DNA from: Limenecus sp048360435
Lineage (GTDB): Bacteria > Cyanobacteriota > Vampirovibrionia > Gastranaerophilales > Gastranaerophilaceae
Assembly: GCA_048360435.1 (NCBI GenBank)
Contig: DBGCOP010000022.1
Coordinates: 1 to 64,000 of the forward strand
Length of the DNA: 64,000 nucleotides
Direction: 5' to 3'
Part shown: positions 39,527-48,914 of the stretch, piece by piece
Layout of the letters: the number at the start of each line of letters is the position of its first letter
How positions within the stretch are numbered: the first letter of the stretch is position 1
Notes under the pieces: model-generated
Told to the model about the DNA's origin: nothing
The model's database searches: none
What the model saw: the letters and a program-made list of their open reading frames with translations, nothing else
Position numbers and translations under genes: made by a program

Positions 39527-40595
39527 ATTGTGCAAACCTTGAAAAGAACTCCTTCATCATAGCAAAATCACCCGTTGTACCGTCGAGACTGCCAAGCTCT
39601 TTCAGGTTTTTGTTTATTCTGTTTTGTTCATTTCTTTGCATAAGATTTTTGAGAAAACTTCTGTAACGGCAGAGAATTTTTTTGAGTTCAAAAGGCTCGT
39701 CCTTGAAATTAATAAAAATGTATCCGTCATTCATCACACCGTCAAAAAGCTTATATTTAGAATGTTTTACAGCGGTTATGGAATCAATGAATTCTTCTGT
39801 TTCCTTAAAAAATTGTTCATCAAAATTTTTGTAAGGGCTTTCTTCACTGTAAAGTGCTTTTTTTAGTTCTTTTTTCAATATAGTTGGAGTTTTTCTGTCA
39901 TAGGGCGCATTTTGGCTCATGTTTTCGAGGTTGAAAATTATGCTGTTTTGTTTCGGATACCCGAGAAGTATTCCTGTCAAATCGTGTGAGTGCTTATGCT
40001 GCAAGGGGTTTAGGCTTTCTGTCAATGAACTGTAAATCTCTTCTACTGTTGCATCAGAAGAAAGATTCAACCGTTTTGCAAAAAATTCTCTGTGGTTTTC
40101 GATTGTGTTTTTTGCCTCTTTTCGGTTGAGCAGCATGATATTTTTGTGTCCATTGACTTTTCGAACAATGGTGTCGAATCCGTTTGTTTTGATTTTTTCC
40201 AGATAAATGGCTGCCTCGCCTCCGTTTAAAAGTGTGGGTTTGTGACCTGTTGCTGTCATAAGAAAGGGCGTGAGGTCGTTGTCGCTTTTCAGTGCGGAGA
40301 TGAGCAGGCTTAGTGTTCGTTTGTCAAAATCCTTTGTCAACTCCAGCCCTTCAAAATTGTCATTTGCGAATTCGTTTACATTCTTTTTCAAAAGTTTTTG
40401 TTCCCGCTCATTTATCGGGTTCAGGATGGCTTTTTTGATATTTTGACAGAGCTTTTTAAATAGCAAAAATTCGGGTGATTGGCGCAATTCGGGAGCATAT
40501 CGAATTGAAGACGGATTAATTATTACCGGTGAGACAGCTTTTTTTATGAGAGAGGCTGCTTGTTTTTGCGCTGCTGTTTTGCTCAGTGTAATCAT
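39525..40595 (-). CDS. Unknown protein with disordered N-terminus
   Basis: 356 residues. The N-terminus (MITLSKTAAQKQAASLIKKA, then SPVIINPSSIRY) is amphipathic/disordered. The body is helical with LLSKTFD-like segments, KHSHDLTGILLGYPKQNSII and a Lys-rich C-terminal part. No catalytic signature is recognised. It is divergent from the ADP-ribosyltransferase-like gene, whose N-terminus contains the similar stretch PVIINSTKN, so both may share an export or localisation signal. It could be the partner or chaperone of that protein, which is inference. Confidence 0.65.
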   Translation of the reverse strand: MITLSKTAAQKQAASLIKKAVSPVIINPSSIRYAPELRQSPEFLLFKKLCQNIKKAILNPINEREQKLLKKNVNEFANDNFEGLELTKDFDKRTLSLLISALKSDNDLTPFLMTATGHKPTLLNGGEAAIYLEKIKTNGFDTIVRKVNGHKNIMLLNRKEAKNTIENHREFFAKRLNLSSDATVEEIYSSLTESLNPLQHKHSHDLTGILLGYPKQNSIIFNLENMSQNAPYDRKTPTILKKELKKALYSEESPYKNFDEQFFKETEEFIDSITAVKHSKYKLFDGVMNDGYIFINFKDEPFELKKILCRYRSFLKNLMQRNEQNRINKNLKELGSLDGTTGDFAMMKEFFSRFAQ

Positions 40596-40725
40596 AAATG
40601 TATGAAAAACAGTGAAAGAAAAAATTTGACAGCAGTTTTAAGAATTTTAACAATTCAAATAGCAAAATGCTTTTTGTTTAAACTTAATATATATGATTGA
40701 AAAAATAAAAGAGAGAAAAGAGAAA

Positions 40726-42351
40726 ATGATAACACAACCTGTCATTATAAACAGCACAAAAAATTTCATATTTAATAATAAAAAAAATCCCTCCCTCCAC
40801 TGTGCATCCTCTGTGCCTGTGTTGTCAAAAAGTCATCAAACACCTGTGAAAGCTGCTTATCCGACGAATTATTATCTTGCGTTCAATTTCAAAGCACAGC
40901 AAAAAAATGAAGATATAAAAGCATTTGAGGATTTTTTGGATAACTTTTATGAACAGAACAAAAATTCTGATATAAAAAAAATCAATACACAGTTTTTGAT
41001 TTTTGATATTCCTCTCACGGAATCAAGATTCATAAATAACTCTTTTATAAGAATGATAAGGCATGAGCTAAACTCTTGCCCTCCTATACCGATAGACGAG
41101 AAAGCTCTGACAAAAGCGGTTGCTTCCGGTTTTAGAAATGCCTTTTCTATGCTTTCTGACGATGAAAAGGTCAAATATACTCCCGAATCTTTTGTTGAAC
41201 ATATGAAAAAACAAAAAATTCTGCCTGAAAAAATTGCGCTTGCACAAAACAGCAATGAATTGAGACAGGTTCTCAGATATTTTCGTAAAGATGTTTTGAT
41301 GAACGGCAGTGAGATTGACGAACGAAAACACGAACTTTTGTTTCACAGATTTATGGAGGCTTTTTCTAAGAATTTAAAAGGAAACAACCTTGCTGTTTTT
41401 GATGAAAAGGTTCTTGAGAAAATGAAAAACAGACTGAGCGAGGAACCTTTCACTTTTTTTGTAAAGAAATCAGAGAGAATTCAGGCACAGCAAAAACTCA
41501 ACAATTTTCCTTCTTCAGAAAAATGCGCACAGGATATTTATTCTGATATGAGCGAGAAAAATCTTGCACCGTTTGAAAATCCGAAATTTTATGAGTTTGT
41601 TTCACAGAATGATGAAAAGCTGGATTTTCTTTTGGAAAAAATATATGGAGATGCAAAAGACAATCTTGATGAACTTTTTGACTCCTTGCCGATTGATAAA
41701 AAACATAAAGTTTTGCTGGCAGACCCCGGTGTTGCGGCCAGATTAGGCGAACTTGGTCGTTTTGTTGAAGACAAGGCAATTGATACAAAGGATATGACTC
41801 CTGTTGAATTGAGAAGAAGATTTTCTGACTACCTTGGCACTGAAACTGTTTACAGAGGATTGTATGCAAAAAATCCCGAAGAATTGATTCAAAAACTGAA
41901 AAAAGACGGAAATTATGCTTCTGTTTTTAAAGATAAAGGCAGCGCAATTGATGCAATAAGGTATTATCTCGATGTTGACAGAACGGATGATGATATGATT
42001 TTCTACCGGATAATGAAAAAAATATCAAAACCGTCACAGGGCAGTGAGTTTTTGTCTGTTTCTTCGGATTATGACATAGCGGCTTCAGTTCCGAGACTTG
42101 TGTGCAAAAACGGTTTTCCTGTTGTGGTGATAAAAGCGGATGTTCCAAAACTTTCACTCATAAAACAAGAAAATATGTTTCATGCAATGCAGATTAACCA
42201 GAGACACAGGGTTCTTGTTGTGGGAGACAGGAAATTTCCTTATGATACACATATGAAACGTATAGAAATTTTTGTTCCTTTTTATCTTCCGACAGATAAG
42301 GCGGAAATTGTAACGGATACGGAGTCTGTTTCTCCGTTTTGGATTGGCTAA
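40726..42351 (+). CDS. Putative ADP-ribosyltransferase-like effector
   Basis: About 541 residues from the ATG at 40726, which has GAGAAA upstream; the frame extends to 40693. Residues 1-45 are disordered, and the middle is a long helical region. The C-terminal 180 residues show the R-S-E order of ADP-ribosyltransferases: ETVYRGLYA (Arg codon 41854), EFLSVSSDYDIAASVP (about 42046-42093) and MKRIEIFVPFYL (Glu near 42265). There is no signal peptide. The ART reading rests on motif order only. It is divergent from the unknown gene at 39525 and convergent with a transglycosylase gene. If correct, a mono-ART toxin is likely. Confidence 0.55.
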   Translation: MITQPVIINSTKNFIFNNKKNPSLHCASSVPVLSKSHQTPVKAAYPTNYYLAFNFKAQQKNEDIKAFEDFLDNFYEQNKNSDIKKINTQFLIFDIPLTESRFINNSFIRMIRHELNSCPPIPIDEKALTKAVASGFRNAFSMLSDDEKVKYTPESFVEHMKKQKILPEKIALAQNSNELRQVLRYFRKDVLMNGSEIDERKHELLFHRFMEAFSKNLKGNNLAVFDEKVLEKMKNRLSEEPFTFFVKKSERIQAQQKLNNFPSSEKCAQDIYSDMSEKNLAPFENPKFYEFVSQNDEKLDFLLEKIYGDAKDNLDELFDSLPIDKKHKVLLADPGVAARLGELGRFVEDKAIDTKDMTPVELRRRFSDYLGTETVYRGLYAKNPEELIQKLKKDGNYASVFKDKGSAIDAIRYYLDVDRTDDDMIFYRIMKKISKPSQGSEFLSVSSDYDIAASVPRLVCKNGFPVVVIKADVPKLSLIKQENMFHAMQINQRHRVLVVGDRKFPYDTHMKRIEIFVPFYLPTDKAEIVTDTESVSPFWIG

Positions 42352-43115
42352 TAAGAAAAGCGGTTTTCGTATTTTCTTATGTCTTTTAAAACCGTTTCAG
42401 CGTAAGCAGCTTTTCTTTTTGAACCGTTATATTTCATAAGTGCCTGTCTGATGTTGCCCTGAGAGTTTTTCAGGTGAGAAAGATAAAGCAGAGTGCCGAC
42501 TCTTAGGTTCAAAAGCGGTTTTTTCTGTAAATCTTTGTAGAGTTCATTAGAGTTTTTGTATTTTGATGTTATATCAGAGAGTTTTTCGTGATAGATGTTC
42601 GGTCTTTGAAACATGTCTTTTGAGACAATCGGAGTGACCTGCATCATACCTTTTGCCGCACCTTTGTTAATGTTTTCCGTAAAGTGAGTTTCTTTTTTCG
42701 CAATACAGGCGATGTGTATGGGGTCTGCGCCGTATTCTTGTGCGACTTTTACGATATTTTCGGCTATTTTTGCTGTGTCAGCACCCAGAGCCAGATTTTT
42801 GTCTTCTTTCATAATCATTGCGATTATTGCTTTTTTGCGCTTGAGATAATTCTCTTCAGCTTTTTTGACGAGCATTATTCTGTTTGTTTCGGCAAGCTTT
42901 TTTTGTGCCGCTTCAAAGCTCAATGTTTTTGATGCACCTGCTTTGTGCTTTATAGGCAGGGCTTTTGTTATGTTCTCGTATGCAATTCTTCCGTCAGAAA
43001 CAACGAATCCTGTGCCTGCTATACCGGCAAGTTCAATGCCTACGAAGCATTTTCTTGCGGTTTTTTTGACGGGAATTTTTCTCAGCATTTGAATTGCGGG
43101 GATGTGTTTTATCAT
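42348..43115 (-). CDS. SLT-type lytic transglycosylase
   Basis: 255 residues. An N-terminal membrane anchor/signal (GIELAGIAGTGFVV) is followed by Lys-rich helices and the SLT domain at about 115-250: YGADPIHIACIAKKETHFTE with the catalytic Glu, NKGAAKGMMQVTP, and MKYNGSKRKAAYAETVLKDI. It cleaves peptidoglycan between MurNAc and GlcNAc. Stop codons of this and the preceding gene overlap. Membrane-tethered wall remodelling is likely. Confidence 0.88.
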   Translation of the reverse strand: MIKHIPAIQMLRKIPVKKTARKCFVGIELAGIAGTGFVVSDGRIAYENITKALPIKHKAGASKTLSFEAAQKKLAETNRIMLVKKAEENYLKRKKAIIAMIMKEDKNLALGADTAKIAENIVKVAQEYGADPIHIACIAKKETHFTENINKGAAKGMMQVTPIVSKDMFQRPNIYHEKLSDITSKYKNSNELYKDLQKKPLLNLRVGTLLYLSHLKNSQGNIRQALMKYNGSKRKAAYAETVLKDIRKYENRFSY

Positions 43116-43206
43116 GTTATTAATGCCTTAAATAAGAATTAAAAATTTAAAAGTCTAGTGTACGATTAAAATTAACACCAAGAATGATTTTTTGCAAGTA
43201 AAAAAA

Positions 43207-43235
43207 TTGCCCAAAATCCTAAATCATCATATAAT
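43207..43235 (+). promoter_or_regulatory. Promoter giving a near-leaderless histidine kinase mRNA
   Basis: TTGCCC (43207-43212), a 17-bp spacer and TATAAT (43230-43235). The predicted start is about 2 nt before the ATG at 43244, and there is no Shine-Dalgarno. Confidence 0.65.
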
Positions 43236-43243
43236 TAATAATT

Positions 43244-44542
43244 ATGGAAAATAAGTATAAAAACATTCTGGGGAGAATACCCGGGCTTTTGTCATCGGAT
43301 GATGATTTGCCAAAAAATTTTGAGAAAATTCTTAATGAGCTGAAAAAAACGATAGATTACGAGTTTGCGTATGTGTGTTATTTGAATTCGGGAAGCGCAA
43401 ATATCCAGCACAGAAAGGTATCAGAAAAAGCAAAAAACAAACTTGCTCCGATTCCGCAACAGGTTACGCTCATAAATTTCCCCGAGATTATAAAATCAAA
43501 ACTCTATGACTCTAAAGGGCTTGTGTTTGATGAGAAAAGCCCTGTGTTCAAAGCTGCACAGTTTAATGCAACGGATTCAAACTACCTTATTGCAAAACTT
43601 TTTATCAGAGAGACCGTTTTTGGGTTTGTTTTGCTTTCAAGAAGTGCGAAAAAACCATTCACTGAAGATGATTTGAGTCTTGCGAACGCTTTTGCCTCGA
43701 TTGTTTCTTATACAATAAAAGATTCCGAATTGACAAGCGTGTTCAAACTCCAGCTCAGAGCTTTGCAAGACAGCCTTGTGGACAAGACTCTTGCTTATGC
43801 GACCATTAAAAAACAAAATGAAAAAATTCTCGAAGCAGACAAACTCAAAAACGAGTTTCTTGCGAACATTTCACACGAGCTTCGTACTCCGTTGAACGCA
43901 ATAATCGGTTTTTCGGAAGCCCTTTCAATGAAAATTTTTGGTGAATTGAATGAAAAGCAGGAGGAATATGTCTCTGACATCCATGTTTCAGGGCTTCATC
44001 TTCTCGGGATGATTAATGAGATTCTTGAAATTTCAAAAATCGAAGCCAAAGCAGTGAAGCTTGCTCTGTCAAAGTTTAACCTCCAGACTTCGCTCAATGA
44101 AGTCACAAACATTGTCAGACCGCTTGCAAACAAAAAGCACATAAAGCTTGAAAAAGTTACAAAAGATTTTCTTGAAATTGAAGCTGACTATCAAAAAATT
44201 CAACAGATTCTCTATAACCTTTTGAGCAACGCAATCAAATTCACAAAAGAAGAAGGCAGAATCGAAATCGGTTATACCTTCAACAAAAGCAGCGTAACGA
44301 TTTTTGTAAAAGACAACGGAATCGGCATAGACAAAAAATATCAGGGAAAAATCTTCGGAAAATTTGTCCAGCTGAACAACGTTTATTCAAAAAAAGAAAG
44401 CTCAACAGGGCTGGGTCTTACAATTACAAAAGAGCTTGTTGAACTCCACGGCGGAAAGATTTCTTTTGAAAGTGTTGTGGATAAAGGCACTACTTTCTAT
44501 GTGAAGCTGCCTTTAAAAGCAAAAAAGAAAAAGGAATCTTAG
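43244..44542 (+). CDS. GAF-like sensor histidine kinase
   Basis: 432 residues without membrane helices. A GAF-like sensor region spans about 15-160 and a coiled coil 165-200. HisKA has ISHELRTPLNAIIGFSEAL (His211) and the ATPase domain shows NLLSNAIKFTKEEGRIEIGY, DNGIGIDKKYQGKIFGKF and STGLGLTITKELVELHGG. It should be cytosolic and phosphorylate the receiver protein encoded 3 nt downstream. Transcription starts near the ATG. Confidence 0.93.
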   Translation: MENKYKNILGRIPGLLSSDDDLPKNFEKILNELKKTIDYEFAYVCYLNSGSANIQHRKVSEKAKNKLAPIPQQVTLINFPEIIKSKLYDSKGLVFDEKSPVFKAAQFNATDSNYLIAKLFIRETVFGFVLLSRSAKKPFTEDDLSLANAFASIVSYTIKDSELTSVFKLQLRALQDSLVDKTLAYATIKKQNEKILEADKLKNEFLANISHELRTPLNAIIGFSEALSMKIFGELNEKQEEYVSDIHVSGLHLLGMINEILEISKIEAKAVKLALSKFNLQTSLNEVTNIVRPLANKKHIKLEKVTKDFLEIEADYQKIQQILYNLLSNAIKFTKEEGRIEIGYTFNKSSVTIFVKDNGIGIDKKYQGKIFGKFVQLNNVYSKKESSTGLGLTITKELVELHGGKISFESVVDKGTTFYVKLPLKAKKKKES

Positions 44543-44544
44543 TT

Positions 44545-44892
44545 ATGAACAGAATCCTTGTAATTGAAGACAACGAAATGAACATGAAACTGATGAGAGA
44601 CATTCTCACTTCTCAAAACTATGAAGTTGTTACGGCGAAAGACGGTCAGCAAGGGCTGGACATTGCCAATGAACAGGAGTTTGACCTGATTCTTCTTGAT
44701 ATACAGATGCCCGTTGTTTCGGGATATGACTTTTTGCAGCTTTACAAAAAAGATACGCCCGTTGTGGTTGTTTCAGCCTGTGCAATGGATAATGAAATCC
44801 AAAAAGCACTCGAACTCGGATGTACGGGCTACATCGCCAAACCGATTCAGATTGTGGAATTTTTGAAAACAGTAAGGGAACTTCTGGGCTAG
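44545..44892 (+). CDS. Single-domain response regulator (DivK/CheY-like)
   Basis: 115 residues: acidic pair EDN at the N-terminus, phosphoacceptor Asp52 in LILLDIQMPVVSGYDFL, the Ser of PVVVVSACAM and the Lys in YIAKPIQIVEF. No output domain, so it relays phosphate or acts by protein contact. Two nt behind the histidine kinase gene and surely its partner. Its stop overlaps the convergent SIS gene by 4 nt. Confidence 0.94.
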   Translation: MNRILVIEDNEMNMKLMRDILTSQNYEVVTAKDGQQGLDIANEQEFDLILLDIQMPVVSGYDFLQLYKKDTPVVVVSACAMDNEIQKALELGCTGYIAKPIQIVEFLKTVRELLG

Positions 44893-45974
44893 TCAATAAC
44901 CACCTTTTTCAAACCCTTTGGTCTGTCCGGATTTTTTTTCAAAATGTTAGCCAGCTCACAGGCAATCAACTGGAGCGTAATCAGTGAACCGAAAATCGCT
45001 TTCATCTTACGTTTTGTTTTTATGTAAATATTCAAATCCCCTGCGTTTACGTCTTGAACAGAGGTTATGCAGATTATTTTCGGGTTGTAATCGTTTTTTA
45101 TTTTTTTGAGATTGCGCACTGCAAATTCTGCGTTTTCTTCGTCGATAATCGCAATCACAATAGACTTCTGGTTTAAAACAGCCACGTGCCCGTGCATGAA
45201 TTCGCCAAACGGATATGCCATTACGTTCAGGTAACAGGTCTCTTTTATTTTCAATGCCCCTTCTTTTGCAACAGGATAATAGTTTTTGTTTCCGAGAATG
45301 GAAATGTTTTTGTATTTTGAAATCAGATGAGCAGCTGTTTTTATCTTGTCCAAATCGCTTTTTATTCGCTCAAGATATGAGGGCAGACGGCGCATTGTGT
45401 TCAAATAACCCGAGATGTCTTCTCCTTTCTGTGCCATAGTCTCAAGCAAAATCAACATACAACAAAGAATCTGGGCGGTGAGTGCTTTTGTTGAGGCTAT
45501 GCTTTCTTCTTTTCCCGCATCGGAAAGAATTTTGTAATCACAAAGCTGCCACATTGTTGAGTTTTGTGCATTTGTGATACAAAGCGTTTTTACACCTTCT
45601 TTTTTTATTTGTTTAAGCGCATTTATTGTGTCAGAGGTTTCACCTGATTGTGAAACGAAAATGTAGAGCGAGTTTTTTGTCACAAAATGTTTTTTTTGAA
45701 GAATAAATTCTGAAGAATATTCGTATTCACAGGGTATTTGTGCATATTCAATAAACAAAGGTGCGGCTATTGCTGCACAGTTGTATGAAGAACCGCTCGC
45801 CACAATCACAATGTTGTCTATGTTCAAAGGCAGATTGAGGTGGATTTTGTTGTCTTCTGTTGTGTATTTGCTCAAAAGATTTTTTACAACAGCCGGCTGT
45901 TCAAAAATCTCCTTTTGCATAATTGAGTTAACCTTGTCTGAACTTTTTGTGAAGATTTTTTCAAAATTTTTCAT
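44889..45974 (-). CDS. SIS-domain sugar isomerase, GlmS/AgaS-like without glutaminase
   Basis: About 361 residues with two SIS domains (about 45-190 and 210-345): IVIVASGSSYNCAAIAAPLF, FVSQSGETSDTINALKQIK, ESIASTKALTAQILCC, KYKNISILGNKNYYPVAKEG, ALKIKETCYLNVMAYPFGEF. The layout is that of GlmS isomerase or the AgaS/FrlB group, but there is no N-terminal glutaminase. It would deaminate or isomerise an amino-sugar phosphate. Start at 45974, where AGGAG is 9 nt upstream; the GTG at 45992 is inside that ribosome binding site. Exact substrate unknown. Confidence 0.85.
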   Translation of the reverse strand: MKNFEKIFTKSSDKVNSIMQKEIFEQPAVVKNLLSKYTTEDNKIHLNLPLNIDNIVIVASGSSYNCAAIAAPLFIEYAQIPCEYEYSSEFILQKKHFVTKNSLYIFVSQSGETSDTINALKQIKKEGVKTLCITNAQNSTMWQLCDYKILSDAGKEESIASTKALTAQILCCMLILLETMAQKGEDISGYLNTMRRLPSYLERIKSDLDKIKTAAHLISKYKNISILGNKNYYPVAKEGALKIKETCYLNVMAYPFGEFMHGHVAVLNQKSIVIAIIDEENAEFAVRNLKKIKNDYNPKIICITSVQDVNAGDLNIYIKTKRKMKAIFGSLITLQLIACELANILKKNPDRPKGLKKVVID

Positions 45975-46097
45975 ATTTATTAACTCCTGCACACACTATA
46001 AACACAAAATAAAAACCACATTATAAATATCGGCTCTATTTTTTTGAAGTTTAATTATATATATATTATAACAGGGTTTTGTGAAGATTGCTTAACA

Positions 46098-47201
46098 TTA
46101 CGTCGAAATATAGCGTTCTCCGTCACTTTGGGCAATCACTCCCTCAAGCTCAAGCTTTGTTAAAATTACCATAAGCTCTCCAAAATCAATGCCTGTTTTT
46201 GCGCAAATCTCGTCAGTTGTCGAGCCGTCTTTTGCTATGATTGAAAAAATTTCCTGTTCCTTTGGCGAGAGTGAGGCTTCTTTTGCGTGGGAAGAGGTTT
46301 TGGGCTGTTTTTTTCTCTCAATCTGCCAGTCAAGCGCATCTAAAATATCTTGAGCACAGGTCACAACAGCGGCTCCGTTTTTTATAAGCTTGTAAATCCC
46401 TTCCGTGTTGGGGTTTGTCAAAAGCCCCGGCATGCACATAAGCTCTCTGTTTTGTTCAAGACAAAGGTTTGCGCTGATTATGGCCCCGCTTTTGAGTGCG
46501 GCTTCGGCGACAAGAGTCCCCTTGCTCAAGCCCGTGACGATTCTGTTTCTGTGCGGAAACCTCCACTGAATGGGCGCAAACGAGGGATAATATTCGCTGA
46601 AAATTATGCCTTGTTCGTCTTCGATTTTTTTGTAAAGGTCTTTGTTGGCACTCGGATATACATAATCAAAACCGCTTGCAATAACCCCGATTGTTGAGAG
46701 GTTGTTTTTGATTGCAGATTTGTGAGCACAGGTGTCTATGCCGAGAGCCAGCCCTGAAACTATACAGATGTCAGTTCCCTTAAATTCAGAGATGATTTTT
46801 GAAAGTACATTTTTTGCGCTTTCGCTGGCTTTTCTGGAACCTACGACAGAAAGCGTGCGCCCGAAATTGCATCTGCTTAAATCTCCCTTGTAAAACAATG
46901 TCATAGGCGGATTCGGGATTTCCTTGAGAAGTGCCGGGTAAGCTTCGTCCGTGAAATTTATGTATTTTACGCCTTTTTCTTCAATATATTCAAGACATCT
47001 GTCAGGGTCTGTCTTGTCACGTGCGCTTAAAAAATCCGTAATCTGGCGTTTTGTGAGGTTTGTTGTTTTGTAAAGGTCGTCAGCTCCGGCGCACCAAGCC
47101 GATTTTGCACTTCCAAAGCTGTCAATCAGCGTTTTTATGAATACACTGCCGATTTTTTCAATCGAGGCAAACGCCAGCCAGTATTTGTCGTGATTTTCCA
47201 T
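46098..47201 (-). CDS. dprA: DNA processing protein DprA
   Basis: 367 residues: helical N-terminal SAM-like domain, the Rossmann-like DprA core with LSVVGSRKASESAKNVL, CIVSGLALGIDTCAHKSAI and FPHRNRIVTGLSKGTLVAEA, and a C-terminal winged helix (about 310-367). It binds incoming single-stranded DNA and loads RecA in natural transformation. AGGAAC precedes the ATG. It follows the glycosyltransferase gene by 15 nt, so the two may be one operon. Confidence 0.95.
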   Translation of the reverse strand: MENHDKYWLAFASIEKIGSVFIKTLIDSFGSAKSAWCAGADDLYKTTNLTKRQITDFLSARDKTDPDRCLEYIEEKGVKYINFTDEAYPALLKEIPNPPMTLFYKGDLSRCNFGRTLSVVGSRKASESAKNVLSKIISEFKGTDICIVSGLALGIDTCAHKSAIKNNLSTIGVIASGFDYVYPSANKDLYKKIEDEQGIIFSEYYPSFAPIQWRFPHRNRIVTGLSKGTLVAEAALKSGAIISANLCLEQNRELMCMPGLLTNPNTEGIYKLIKNGAAVVTCAQDILDALDWQIERKKQPKTSSHAKEASLSPKEQEIFSIIAKDGSTTDEICAKTGIDFGELMVILTKLELEGVIAQSDGERYIST

Positions 47202-47216
47202 AGCAAGTTCCTGAAA

Positions 47217-48776
47217 TTAGTCTCTAAAGTTGTTAATGTCAATGATTTTGTTAACCTCTTGCGGTACAAAATACGGGCATGAGTTCCACAAAACAGTGTC
47301 CAAAGGCACGTCTGATTCCTTCTGGAGAATCACTCTGTTGCAATAGCCTTTGACCATATTGGTCGAGCCGTCCATTTTCAGGTTGAAATAACCGCAGGAC
47401 TGACAGATTTTTATTCTGAAACCGTGCTCGTTGAGCTTGTCAGAGACTTCTTTTATTGCATCTACCATACGAATTTGCGAAGAAGAAGAATATTTTTTCT
47501 TCTTAAATCTGAACACCGCTTTCACAAGTCCGCTTTCGGAAATTAAATCGAGCTTGCAGCCCAGATTGTTTTTTCCGTCGGTAACAAAAACATCCACGGT
47601 CGTAGACTCTCTGTCCACGTCGTCCTTTTTGTTTGTGAGCTTGTCAATAACAGTCCCGATTACAGGCACGTGGAAGAATATTTTCAAAAATGAATATAAC
47701 GGGTAAAGCATTAAATAAGGCAGGTTTTGGCTTCCTAGTTTTGATGTGTATAAAGAAGCTATGAACGCACAAACCGCAAGCACTCCGCAAAATGCAATTA
47801 CTCCGTAGTGGATTGCAAAATAATAGTTGTAGCTGAATGTGAACACTCCAAGATAAATCAAAACAAACATCCAGAAGTTCGGAGCCAGTATGTTCATCAA
47901 AAATTCACCAAATTTCGGGTTGGATTTGAACAGAAGAGACAAACAGTGCCATACAAGGTTGAGCTTGAATGAAACCGAAGGCTTTCTGTCTTTGTAGTTT
48001 TCGATTGATGTAAAAGTTTTTATTAAAGGACAGAACTTTGGAATGAATCCGTTTCTTACAAGAAGAGTGGTATATTTCAGCTCGCTGTTTATGTCTTTAA
48101 AATCAACACACTGAATTTTGTCGAGTACTTCTTTTCTGATTATGAACATATCGGAATCAACAACCGAAGCGAGGCCCATAAGCGAGCGTCCGCAGTCGAA
48201 AACCCTGTTAATGTAAGAGTGATAAGAGGTCTTTATTTTGTTCAAGAGCGTTTTTGACCTTACGATATAATCTGTTGAACCAATCAAAACGTCTTCGCCA
48301 TAGAGGTTTGCGTTGATAGAAGCAAGAAAGTTTTCATCAATGTAACGGTCTGCATTCAGAAAAACAAAAGCATCGACGTTCTGATAGGACAAAAGCCCCT
48401 CAAGAATCCAAGAAACTGCCTCGTCTTTTCCAACAGGCGCATTTTCACCAACTCTCCAGATTTTTGCTCCGCCGATGAATTCGAGAATATTCGACGAGTT
48501 GTCTGTGCAATGGTCGAGAATTATATGTGTTTGAAAGTTTTCTTTCGGATAATTCTGTTTGTTCAAAGCTTCAAGAAGCGGAACAATCGTGGCTTCGTTG
48601 TTTCTTGCATAGATTATAACAATCATATTGTTCGGGCGTGCTGCCGCATGGTATTTTTGTTTTTGAAGGAATTTTTTTGCTCTTGATGCTGAAAAAACAC
48701 ATATTGCGTAATATACACAGAAAATTACAGCGTAAAGTGCAAGAATTACCAGTAAATAAATTAAAATGTTAACCAT
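47217..48776 (-). CDS. Membrane glycosyltransferase family 2
   Basis: 519 residues. An N-terminal membrane helix (NILIYLLVILALYAVIFCVY) precedes the GT2 domain (about 45-270: NNMIVIIYARNNEATIVPLL, THIILDHCTDNSS, AFVFLNADRYIDENFLAS with the DxD-type Asp). Two or three membrane helices follow at about 300-385, then a cytosolic C-terminal domain of 130 residues that I do not recognise. It resembles processive or envelope-polymer synthases, but the QxxRW motif was not identified, so the product is unknown. AGAGGAATGAG upstream. Confidence 0.85.
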   Translation of the reverse strand: MVNILIYLLVILALYAVIFCVYYAICVFSASRAKKFLQKQKYHAAARPNNMIVIIYARNNEATIVPLLEALNKQNYPKENFQTHIILDHCTDNSSNILEFIGGAKIWRVGENAPVGKDEAVSWILEGLLSYQNVDAFVFLNADRYIDENFLASINANLYGEDVLIGSTDYIVRSKTLLNKIKTSYHSYINRVFDCGRSLMGLASVVDSDMFIIRKEVLDKIQCVDFKDINSELKYTTLLVRNGFIPKFCPLIKTFTSIENYKDRKPSVSFKLNLVWHCLSLLFKSNPKFGEFLMNILAPNFWMFVLIYLGVFTFSYNYYFAIHYGVIAFCGVLAVCAFIASLYTSKLGSQNLPYLMLYPLYSFLKIFFHVPVIGTVIDKLTNKKDDVDRESTTVDVFVTDGKNNLGCKLDLISESGLVKAVFRFKKKKYSSSSQIRMVDAIKEVSDKLNEHGFRIKICQSCGYFNLKMDGSTNMVKGYCNRVILQKESDVPLDTVLWNSCPYFVPQEVNKIIDINNFRD

Positions 48777-48914
48777 CTCATTCCTCTTAATATATATATG
48801 GGGTTTTTGGATATTTGGGGTGATATTAATATTATGACTAAAATTTTATATAAAAAACAATGAAAAATCCAGCTGTTTTTCAAGATTCGTGCTAAATTTC
48901 ATCCGATGAGAGGA

